Made by a program: the position numbers and the translations under genes | Notes under the pieces: generated by a model | Seen by the model: the letters and a program-made list of their open reading frames with translations, nothing else | Told to the model about the DNA's origin: nothing | Databases searched by the model: none | NCBI GenBank assembly: GCA_019414665.1 | Contig: DXLO01000012.1 | Location: 8,140-72,139, forward strand | Direction of reading: 5' to 3' | Length of the DNA: 64,000 nucleotides | DNA from: Bacteroides sp. | GTDB taxonomy: Bacteria > Bacteroidota > Bacteroidia > Bacteroidales > Bacteroidaceae | Shown: positions 1 through 6,376 of the stretch, in pieces | Numbering within the stretch: the first letter of the stretch is position 1 | How the letters are laid out: the number at the start of each line of letters is the position of its first letter

Positions 1-1
1 T

Positions 2-280
2 CGTCTCTACAGCAATATGCAGAACCATGGTTCCAACCAGCGTGCGTCCACCAAGTATCTGCAGAACGGTGCCTACATGCGTCTGAAGAACATCACCCTG
101 GCCTATACCTTCCCCAAGGCACTGATCAGCAAAGTCAGCCTCAGTGCACTGAAGGTATTTGTCAGCGCAGAAAATTTGGCCACCATCAGTTCACTGCCTA
201 AAGGCTACGACCCCGAGAGATTGAGCTGGGGATACCCGTTCTACCGTACTCTCTCATTCGGTCTTAATGTTACACTCTAA
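2..280 (+). CDS. SusC-like TonB-dependent outer-membrane transporter, C-terminal end (5' part outside window)
   Basis: The reading frame is open from the window edge to a stop at 280, so only the last ~92 residues are present. The visible part is the final strands of a SusC beta-barrel: a YLQNGAYMRLKNITLAYTFP segment, a VFVSAENLATIS strand, an LPKGYDPE loop and a terminal aromatic strand ending FGLNVTL. In the family this barrel imports oligosaccharides through the outer membrane with a SusD lid lipoprotein, which follows 16 bp downstream. The tail is clearly similar to the end of the SusC at 13801-17265 (FLQNGAY, LPKG.D.ER, FGIN.SL), so the two are paralogs. The substrate cannot be told from this fragment. 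Confidence 0.93.
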   Translation, partial: RLYSNMQNHGSNQRASTKYLQNGAYMRLKNITLAYTFPKALISKVSLSALKVFVSAENLATISSLPKGYDPERLSWGYPFYRTLSFGLNVTL

Positions 281-296
281 AACCTACGATTGAACC

Positions 297-2279
297 ATGA
301 AAAAGATTGCAAAATATACAGCCATTGCCGCATTGGCCATAGGCTTTGCGGGATGTAATGACAGCTTTCTCGATAAAGCTCCAACTACCACCATCAGTGA
401 AGTGACAGCTTTCGAATCCTATAAGTCCACTCAGGCTTATATGTGGCCATGCTATGCCATCCTCTACAATACCACCATTGCCACCTCGCCCAATGACCAC
501 GGCTATGCGTCGGTATATAATGGTGATCGGAATGCCGGTTATTTCTCCAACCGTACACCGGGAGGATATAATGCCTATGCCTTCCAGACGGTAGCTCCGT
601 CCTCTTCGGGCAACGGCTGGGATTTCGGATGGATCTATCACATCAACATCATGCTGAAGGGACTGGAAACCTCTTCCATGCCTACTGCCGAGAAAGAGCA
701 CTGGCAAGCGGTAGGATATTTCTTCCACGCTTTCTGGTATATGGAGTTGATCAACCGCTTCGGTGATGTGCCTTGGATTGATAAGGTGCTCAACCCCGAC
801 ACCGATGAGCCTTACGGTCCGCGTACTCCGCGTGATGAAGTGGCCAACAACATCCTGACCCGTTTGAAATGGGCGGAAGAGCACATCGGTAATTTTGAAG
901 AACAAGACGGCAGAAACGCCATCAATCAGGCTTGTGTTCAAATGGCCCTGTCGCGCTTTACCTTGCGTGAAGGTACCTGGCGGAAATATCACGGTCTGAA
1001 TGATGCAGACAAATACCTCACGGAATGCGTACGGGTATCGAAAGAACTGATAAACAAATATCCGGAACTCTATACCGGTACAGACGGTCAGCCGGCTGCC
1101 GGCTATGGCGAACTGTGGACATCGCCCAGTCTGGCCAATGTGCCGGGCGTGATTCTGTACAGAGAGTACAAGACCGACTTCCTGACCTCCATGTTCAATT
1201 TCCGCGAACGGAATGACCAGGCAGTCTATCAGCTGTCACAAGATATGGCTGATATGTATCTGACCAAAAACGGACTTCCCATAACCAATGCACAGAATAC
1301 ACAGTACAAGGGAGCCAGCAAGGACATCTACGACATCTTTACCGACCGAGACCCGCGTATGTATCATACGGTGACTCCTCCTTACTCTGTCATTCAGGGA
1401 GGTACCGATAAACCGGCTGAAAACCCTAACTGCAGCTGGGGATATGATACCCGTGACCCTAAATACCGCAAGTTCATCGATATCATGGGGGCAGATGTGA
1501 CGGTAGCTAACCCAGGCAAGGCCGGGCAGATGAAACGTTTGCCCATCAGCAACTGGAATGCAGGTAATCTGATCAAGAAAATGCCTAACCTTAGGGGGGA
1601 CAACGGACCTTGCAGTACTGCATCGGGCTATTATCTGTGGAAAAACTACAATGGCTGGGAATTGAGCAACAACAATTCAGCCATGTGCGATTCTGACAAG
1701 CCTATCTTTAAGGTAGAAGAAGCAATTCTGAACTATGCCGAGGCTGCTTGCGAACTCGGGCAGTTTGACCAAGCTGCAGCCGACATCTCTATCAATCGCC
1801 TTCGTAAACGTGCCGGTGTAGCCGACATGGAAGTGGCCAAGATTGACGCCTCGTTCGACCCGAACCGTGATAAGGGCAACAACCCTCACTGGTCCGGTGA
1901 AATGCCTGACTATGAAGTAGAACCACTTTTGTGGGAAATCCGCCGTGAGCGCATAGTGGAATTGATGGGGGAAGGTTTTGGTTTCTATGATGTACGTCGG
2001 TGGGCCAAAGCACCTTATTTCATCAACCGTCAGGAAAAAGGCATGTGGTGGAGTATGGACGATCCTCTCTATACGGCCAACACCAATGGTATCCTGAATA
2101 CCAAAACAGGCTTGAAAGATGAAACACTCCGGGAAGGTTACATCTACGTTCAACCCAGTCCAAAAGTGGAAGGGAAGGGATGGATTGACAAATACTACTT
2201 GTATTGTGTACCTACCGAACAACTTTTGCTGAACAAAAATCTAACCCAAAACCCGGGATGGCCTACGGTTAATGAATAG
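297..2279 (+). CDS. SusD/RagB-like glycan-binding lipoprotein
   Basis: A 660-residue SusD-family surface lipoprotein. The N-terminus is a lipoprotein signal with cysteine in IGFAGCNDS (about residues 15-24). The SusD/RagB fold follows, with TPR-like helices (HWQAVGYFFHAFWYMELINR near 140) and the C-terminal helical signature LLWEIRRERIVELMGEGFG near 545-560. It starts 16 bp after the SusC stop and is presumably co-transcribed. By family knowledge SusD caps the SusC barrel and binds glycan at the cell surface. It shares long blocks with the SusD at 17280-19082 (GTWRKYH, EEHI, WEIRRER.VELMGEG), which supports paralogous PULs. Confidence 0.96.
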   Translation: MKKIAKYTAIAALAIGFAGCNDSFLDKAPTTTISEVTAFESYKSTQAYMWPCYAILYNTTIATSPNDHGYASVYNGDRNAGYFSNRTPGGYNAYAFQTVAPSSSGNGWDFGWIYHINIMLKGLETSSMPTAEKEHWQAVGYFFHAFWYMELINRFGDVPWIDKVLNPDTDEPYGPRTPRDEVANNILTRLKWAEEHIGNFEEQDGRNAINQACVQMALSRFTLREGTWRKYHGLNDADKYLTECVRVSKELINKYPELYTGTDGQPAAGYGELWTSPSLANVPGVILYREYKTDFLTSMFNFRERNDQAVYQLSQDMADMYLTKNGLPITNAQNTQYKGASKDIYDIFTDRDPRMYHTVTPPYSVIQGGTDKPAENPNCSWGYDTRDPKYRKFIDIMGADVTVANPGKAGQMKRLPISNWNAGNLIKKMPNLRGDNGPCSTASGYYLWKNYNGWELSNNNSAMCDSDKPIFKVEEAILNYAEAACELGQFDQAAADISINRLRKRAGVADMEVAKIDASFDPNRDKGNNPHWSGEMPDYEVEPLLWEIRRERIVELMGEGFGFYDVRRWAKAPYFINRQEKGMWWSMDDPLYTANTNGILNTKTGLKDETLREGYIYVQPSPKVEGKGWIDKYYLYCVPTEQLLLNKNLTQNPGWPTVNE

Positions 2280-2285
2280 CTTATA

Positions 2286-2331
2286 CAGAAGTCGGAGCAA
2301 CTTGACAGATGGAGTATTGTTCCGACTTCTG
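2286..2331 (+). terminator. Hairpin after the first SusC/SusD pair
   Basis: Inverted repeat with 15-nt arms at 2286-2300 and 2317-2331 (core AGAAGTCGGA / TCCGACTTCT, one G-T pair) and a 16-nt loop, seven bases after the SusD stop. There is no immediate T tract; a short T run follows at about 2348-2353. Probably the end of the PUL transcript. Confidence 0.6.
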
Positions 2332-2583
2332 CTTGTTACCCGACTGATTTTTTCTATCACCGTTGCTCAGCATACCTTGAACCCGCATTTCCTGGTGACA
2401 CTGCCGGGGAAGTGAGATAAATGGAGATTCTATTAAGAATATTGCTTCAGAAGAACTATTGGGCTACCTTACTCATTTCTTTGTGTACTATTCTGCGAAA
2501 CTCCTCACTTTTTGCAAAAATTCCTATCTGTTCGCCTTTGCACATATCGTAAATTATAAATGTTTTTACGATACAACCGACAG
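2332..2583. other. Gene-free spacer between the PUL and the mobilization block
   Basis: No supported gene. It holds a 9-bp inverted repeat at 2545-2553 / 2565-2573 (TATCGTAAA / TTTACGATA), just 3' of the minus-strand relaxase stop, which may be its terminator or an element-end structure. The junction between PUL DNA and transferred DNA should lie here, but no direct repeat or att-like site is visible. Confidence 0.4.
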
Positions 2584-3534
2584 TCATCTCTCCCTTCCGG
2601 TCAGAAGATCGGTTCCCAGCCTTTCCAGTTCCTGGATAATGGCCTTCCTGGGATTTACTACGAACCGGTACAGACGGCAGACATTCATGTACAGCCGCCT
2701 TTCCTCCCTGAATTCCCCGTGCAGGATCTCACGCTTGATTCTCGATACAGTCTCGTTCCGCAGCTCGTTCCTTGCCTTCCATTCCCCGGAATATTCCTTC
2801 AGGCCCTCATCCTTGGACCGGCAGTAAGGGAAGTAGCCATACCGCTGGTTGAACCTGGAGGCGCACCGGGCGGACCACTGGGAACGGTCAAAGCCGACCA
2901 CCACATCCCTGCCGTCAAGAACCTGCCGGTTTCCCCTGCTCTTGGACAGCGGGGAAAGGGACACGGTCTGGGATCTGTCCATGCGGGAGACGATAATATG
3001 CACATGCAGCTGCAGTCCCGGCTTTCTTTCACCGGCTTTTGCCTTGCCGGCTTCCACCTCGGGATCATCGCCTTTATAGTGGCGTTCTGTTTCCACACGC
3101 CCATACCATACCAGATCGTCACCGGATCTGATTTTCTCCCGGTAAAAATTACGGGCATATTCATCCATGCACTCACGGGTGAGCCGTTTCATTTCAGCCA
3201 GGACTTCTTTCTGTTGCTCCGGGGAGAGCTCCGGGAATTCGCCGGTCTTTTTCCCAGTCACTTTTTCAATGAGGTGCTGCTGCTCCTCACCGCTGGGATT
3301 GATGGTGAGCATATAGAACTTGTCGTCGTTCCTTTTCAGTGTCCTGTGGTTGTTGTCCATATGATACATGACGGTCAGAGGGGTCACATAATCCTCTTTC
3401 TGTGAGAAAAAATTATCATAATAAGTACGCTCCTCCTTCAGCTCCTTGCTGAGATATTCCACCAGCTGCACGCATTTTCCCTTGTTGTCCGACACGCCCG
3501 GAGTATTTACAGGCCGGTGGACTTTACAATACAT
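2584..3534 (-). CDS. Relaxase / mobilization protein (HUH type, DUF5712-like)
   Basis: Probable nicking relaxase that would start transfer at oriT when helped by a co-resident conjugative element. The segment LQLHVHIIVSRMDR (near residue 175) has the HxH of an HUH endonuclease. Candidate catalytic tyrosines include the pair in RTYYDNFF near residue 37. The C-terminal half is basic and helical, ending RLGTDLLTGRER. I chose the start at 3534 (MYCKVHRPV). The frame is open further upstream, but that extension would overlap the previous gene by over 60 bp and reads as out-of-frame Ser/Arg-rich sequence. With this start the gene overlaps the upstream mobilization gene by 11 bp, as in coupled mob operons. 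Assignment to the DUF5712/BfmB-BtgB group is from recognition, not a search. Confidence 0.8.
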   Translation of the reverse strand: MYCKVHRPVNTPGVSDNKGKCVQLVEYLSKELKEERTYYDNFFSQKEDYVTPLTVMYHMDNNHRTLKRNDDKFYMLTINPSGEEQQHLIEKVTGKKTGEFPELSPEQQKEVLAEMKRLTRECMDEYARNFYREKIRSGDDLVWYGRVETERHYKGDDPEVEAGKAKAGERKPGLQLHVHIIVSRMDRSQTVSLSPLSKSRGNRQVLDGRDVVVGFDRSQWSARCASRFNQRYGYFPYCRSKDEGLKEYSGEWKARNELRNETVSRIKREILHGEFREERRLYMNVCRLYRFVVNPRKAIIQELERLGTDLLTGRER

Positions 3535-4075
3535 ATTCCTCGTTGATCTTCTTGATGAGCAGCTGCAGGGTGCTGACGGGAATCTTGACGTCATCACAGA
3601 ATTTCACCTTCGGGAACTTGTCCGGATTGAGCTGGAATTTTATCAGTTCTGCCAGCCTGCGGAGCTTCTCCCGTTCTTTTTCCACATCCGCCGGGGAGCC
3701 CTCCCCGTACTCCGCCAGCTGTTGCTGGAGCTTCCTGTTCCTTTCCTGCAGATCGTGCATCTCATTCATCAGCCTTGCATAGTCCGGGGATTCATGGAGG
3801 CCGCCTCCCATGCCGGCCAGTTTTTCAAGAATGGGCTTGAAAATGTCACGTTCCTGGGACTTTACTATTCTGACAAGATCCTCAACTCTCTTTTCCACCA
3901 AAGCCGTCGGATTCCTTGAGGCATAGCGTGGATTGTACCCGGTCACTTCAAAAAAAGTGAGCATTCTGTCAATGACAACATTTGGAGTGTCGCCTCCCTG
4001 AAAGATTTCCAGTCTTTTCTTCACACTTGGGGAAACCCTGACCACTTTGGTTGATATTTCCTTACCTGTACTCAT
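3524..4075 (-). CDS. BfmA/BtgA-family mobilization accessory protein
   Basis: A 183-residue protein of the Bacteroides BfmA/BtgA type, which assists the relaxase at oriT. The N-terminus (KVVRVSPSVKKRLEIFQGG, about 10-28) looks like a DNA-binding strand-helix region of the ribbon-helix-helix kind. A coiled-coil segment rich in Glu, Arg and Gln follows (about 108-145), and then a C-terminal helix. It is the first gene of a minus-strand pair, overlapping the relaxase start by 11 bp. The non-coding DNA upstream (4076-4690) contains the nested inverted repeat at 4361-4436, a reasonable place for oriT. The family call is fairly secure; the DNA target is inferred. Confidence 0.8.
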   Translation of the reverse strand: MSTGKEISTKVVRVSPSVKKRLEIFQGGDTPNVVIDRMLTFFEVTGYNPRYASRNPTALVEKRVEDLVRIVKSQERDIFKPILEKLAGMGGGLHESPDYARLMNEMHDLQERNRKLQQQLAEYGEGSPADVEKEREKLRRLAELIKFQLNPDKFPKVKFCDDVKIPVSTLQLLIKKINEEYVL

Positions 4076-4360
4076 TTCCGTTACATTTTTTAATTCTGAA
4101 ACAAAGGTAATTCAAATGCATTCCGGATTCAAGTGTGACACCTACTTTTCGGAGGTAATATATTATAATATTCTGAAAATTAGTAAAATAGTAGAACAGT
4201 TACAAAAAAAACAACGCGAAGTTAACGACGGGAGACGCTATAAATCAATATTTTGGCAGATTTTTGTTAACGAAGTGTAACACCAATGTTTACAGAAGAT
4301 ATATATAATATACTAATAATCAACGCTATGCGTCGATTCATGTTCACGTGTGCGGGAACT

Positions 4361-4436
4361 CCTCTTGCTCTTCCTTATCAGGAATTCACTAAGGGGATGA
4401 ACCCCTTAGCCCCCTCGGTAAGGAAGGGCAAGAGGC
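4361..4436. other. Nested inverted repeat, candidate oriT or cruciform
   Basis: Outer arms of 17 nt at 4361-4377 and 4420-4436 pair at 16 of 17 positions. Inside them is a second perfect 8-bp inverted repeat, 4389-4396 / 4402-4409 (CTAAGGGG / CCCCTTAG), with a 5-nt loop. It lies about 290 bp upstream of the mobilization gene pair and about 260 bp before the amidoligase gene, with no gene in between. Two-stem structures next to mob genes are typical of transfer origins, but the nic site cannot be named from sequence. A transcriptional terminator or a repeat inserted by another element is possible. Confidence 0.45.
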
Positions 4437-4637
4437 ATGTCCGGAACAAGGCGTTTTTAGGGAAGGTCCATCCCATGAAAAGAAATGACATGCAGAAAAG
4501 GGGAAAACGTATGGAGGAAATGACGGGCATGTGGAAAAATCCCCATGAAAGAAGGAAAAACGGCTCATGGAAATACCGGATACAACTTTTAGCAGAAGCA
4601 AAACAAAGCTAACACGCTGATAAATAGCATGATAAAA

Positions 4638-4669
4638 CTTGGATATTCGAAGAAAAATCATTACCTTTG
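4638..4669 (+). promoter_or_regulatory. Bacteroides-type promoter for the amidoligase operon
   Basis: A -33 element CTTG (4638-4641), a 20-bp spacer and a -7 element TACCTTTG (4662-4669) match the Bacteroides primary-sigma consensus (TTTG / TAnnTTTG). Transcription should start near 4676. A purine-rich AAGGAG at 4683-4688 lies 10 bp before the ATG at 4699, an unusually classical ribosome-binding site for this phylum. Confidence 0.65.
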
Positions 4670-4698
4670 ATATGTAATAATAAAGGAGATAACATCTT

Positions 4699-5640
4699 AT
4701 GAATGAACAAATTAGAACCATTTTAGCCGAGGACGGTACAAAGACCTCGAAAATCAGAAAACTTCTGCTGCTCGGACTCACCCACCGTGAAATTGCCGAT
4801 CTTGTAACCCGTGGAAACCGTGGGTTTGTATGGAATGTCTACAAGAGAATGAGGGACGAGGGGCTGATCGTATCCGCAGGGACTCCTACCACCACACCCG
4901 AACTTGATTATTCTTTCAGAAGGAAATTCGGTGTCGAGATAGAAGCCTATAACTGCACATGCCAGCGGCTCGTACGCGAGCTGACGGAAGCGGGAATCGA
5001 GGTGGCCTCGGAAAGATACAACCATGACCTCCGTCCGCACTGGAAACTGGTAACGGACAGCAGTCTGAACGGGAATGACACATTCGAACTCGTAAGCCCC
5101 ATACTGGAGGGAGAGGACGGACTGGAGAAACTGGAGAGGGTCTGCTGGGTGCTGGACTCCTGTAATGTCAAGATTAATGGAAGCTGCGGATTGCATGTGC
5201 ACATGAATGCGGAGGACTTCAACATCACTACATGGCGGAACCTGCTGCTTTCCTACAAGCATGCCGAAGCGGAAATAGACAAGTTCATGCCAGCCTCGCG
5301 CAGGGGCGGCAGCAACACTTACTGTGGCTCCCTCATCCAGTTTCCCGATGAGCGGATACGCTCGGCACGAAACATCAGGGAACTTCAGGGGCTGTTCCCC
5401 AGCAGGTATATGAAAGTGAACCTTCAAGCCTATTCACGCCACAGGACGGTAGAGTTCCGCCAGCATTCGGGAACCATCAGTTTTACAAAAATAGAAAATT
5501 GGGTGTGTTTTCTCGACAGAATGATTACCTTTGCATCCGTGGGTTCTCTGCCTGCAGGAATCAGACTGGAAGATTTTCCTTTCCTGGGAGAGAAACAAAA
5601 GTTGTATTATAAATTAAGAACAAAAAAATTAGCCGTATGA
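4699..5640 (+). CDS. Predicted amidoligase (glutamine-synthetase-like fold) with N-terminal helix-turn-helix
   Basis: A 313-residue protein matching the Amidoligase_2 group, a COOH-NH2 ligase family with a glutamine-synthetase-like ATP-dependent fold, proposed to form amide or isopeptide bonds on peptides or small metabolites. Visible motifs are FGVEIE (77-82), TDSS (119-122), FELVSPIL (129-136), CGLHVHM (163-169), KVNL (239-242) and VEFRQHSGT (251-259). These carry the Glu and His residues expected to bind Mg-ATP. Residues 1-55 form a separate helical unit (LLLLGLTHREIADLVTRGN) that looks like a helix-turn-helix, unusual for an enzyme. Its stop overlaps the next ATG by 4 bp, so the two products are probably coupled. 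Homologs on mobile elements often neighbour a gamma-glutamylcyclotransferase; none is here. The substrate is unknown. Confidence 0.82.
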   Translation: MNEQIRTILAEDGTKTSKIRKLLLLGLTHREIADLVTRGNRGFVWNVYKRMRDEGLIVSAGTPTTTPELDYSFRRKFGVEIEAYNCTCQRLVRELTEAGIEVASERYNHDLRPHWKLVTDSSLNGNDTFELVSPILEGEDGLEKLERVCWVLDSCNVKINGSCGLHVHMNAEDFNITTWRNLLLSYKHAEAEIDKFMPASRRGGSNTYCGSLIQFPDERIRSARNIRELQGLFPSRYMKVNLQAYSRHRTVEFRQHSGTISFTKIENWVCFLDRMITFASVGSLPAGIRLEDFPFLGEKQKLYYKLRTKKLAV

Positions 5641-5882
5641 ATAATATGAACAAGAAGACATATATGTTGCCTGGTGACGAGCGTATCGTTGCCGGCAACG
5701 CCGAAGAGTTTGTGCATGAACTCCGTGTGGGCAGTTGGATGGATTCCGACTGTACCGACGAGCAGTATATGCACAATTTTGCCGAACGTTATGTGGTGCA
5801 GGCCGGGGTGAGGATTGCCACCGATACTCCGGAGAAATTCCTATCCGATCTCATACGGACAGGATATGCAAAAGAAATATAA
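5637..5882 (+). CDS. 81-residue unknown protein coupled to the amidoligase
   Basis: I do not recognise this family. The ATG overlaps the amidoligase stop in an ATGA junction, so it is translated with it. The product is small, acidic and soluble, with no signal peptide or membrane segment. It opens KKTYMLPGDERIVAG and has a central SDCTDEQYMHNFAERY. Two related helical units are visible: AEEFVHELR (22-30) and PEKFLSDLIR (65-74), each preceded by a short hydrophobic I/V-A strand, suggesting an internal duplication. A single Cys (39) and several Asp/Glu side chains would be available for modification. It could be a substrate, a partner or an antidote of the enzyme; that is inference from context only. 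Confidence 0.7.
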   Translation: MNNMNKKTYMLPGDERIVAGNAEEFVHELRVGSWMDSDCTDEQYMHNFAERYVVQAGVRIATDTPEKFLSDLIRTGYAKEI

Positions 5883-5910
5883 CGGACGGCTCTCCTTTAT
5901 TATTACCGTG

Positions 5911-5947
5911 TCCCCATTTTCCTTTCAAGGGAAAGTGGGGATTTTTT
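5911..5947 (+). terminator. Rho-independent terminator of the amidoligase operon
   Basis: A stem of about 12-13 bp (5911-5922 with 5929-5941; TCCCCA / TGGGGA at the base) followed by TTTTTT at 5942-5947, starting 28 bp after the small-protein stop. Stem, loop and T tract make this one of the clearest terminators in the window, and it marks the end of the two-gene operon. Confidence 0.85.
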
Positions 5948-6278
5948 ATAGAAACAAGTAACTTGCATATAAAACTTCAGGCAATGATTTACTTTTTTCT
6001 ATTATTATACATATATACTTTTTAAGTAAATTGCAGAATACCGTTCACCTCCCTGCCAAACGTTTTCCCCCGTACATTTCTCAAGGAGGGCGGCATTGTC
6101 TTTGGTAAAAAAGGTACGACAGTTCCGGGAATGGCAGTCTGAAGAATAGTACCCGTCCCCGCTACAGTTCACACCCGATAAAAAATAACCTTGTTCTCAC
6201 TTTTATCCGGAATGAATGTTTTTTCAAGTACGGCCGTTCCGTATATCCCGCCCAATGCGGGGAATTCTTATCCATGTA
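5948..6278. other. Spacer between amidoligase operon and IS21 element, possible gene remnant
   Basis: No intact gene. On the minus strand a frame without a start codon is open from 6196 to a stop at 6005. Its Cys-rich translation (CSGDGYYSSDCHSRNC, then TFFTKDNAALLEKCTGE) looks more protein-like than random sequence, so it may be the 3' end of a gene broken when the block rearranged. An in-frame stop lies just upstream at 6197-6199. The family is not recognised. Confidence 0.25.
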
Positions 6279-6343
6279 TGTAATTTGTAACTTTACCAGC
6301 AGGAAAATGGAAAATGTGAATACAGCACTTTTCCGGGGATGCC

Positions 6344-6351
6344 TATCTTTG
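6344..6351 (+). promoter_or_regulatory. Possible -7 element for istA
   Basis: TATCTTTG matches the Bacteroides -7 consensus TAnnTTTG and lies 26 bp before the istA ATG. No good -33 element is visible at the right distance. Confidence 0.4.
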
Positions 6352-6376
6352 CCGGCTCAAAAAGACAGACATCATT

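Larger units (their letters stand above)
4076..4698. other. Non-coding control region between mobilization genes and amidoligase operon
   Basis: An intergenic stretch of 623 bases. It contains the nested inverted repeat (4361-4436), an A+T-rich part at 4081-4320 probably holding the mob promoter, and at its right end the amidoligase promoter (4638-4669) and ribosome-binding site (4683-4688). An open frame at 4286-4612 runs straight through the inverted repeat, has a low-complexity basic translation and resembles no family I know, so I do not call it a gene. Confidence 0.5.
2584..5947. mobile_element. Mobilizable-element segment (mobilization genes, candidate oriT, amidoligase cargo)
   Basis: A minus-strand BfmA/BtgA-type gene and an HUH relaxase gene form a mobilization pair. 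A nested inverted repeat lies upstream of them, then a two-gene plus-strand cargo operon ends in a strong terminator. By eye the coding sequence is more G+C rich than the flanking PUL genes. No integrase, recombinase or replication gene was found next to it, so the segment may be a remnant, or the mobilization part of a larger element whose integration genes are lost or elsewhere. Boundaries are approximate: the left end follows the relaxase stop and the right end is the terminator before the IS21 element. Confidence 0.5.

Noticed and set aside
2560..3405. Long plus-strand frame opposite the relaxase gene
   Set aside because: Antisense shadow; the minus strand carries the HUH motif and coherent mobilization sequence, whereas this frame has no family features.
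4286..4612. Plus-strand open frame of 108 codons before the amidoligase gene
   Set aside because: It runs through the nested inverted repeat, its translation is basic low-complexity sequence, and I recognise no family. Better explained as a control or transfer region.
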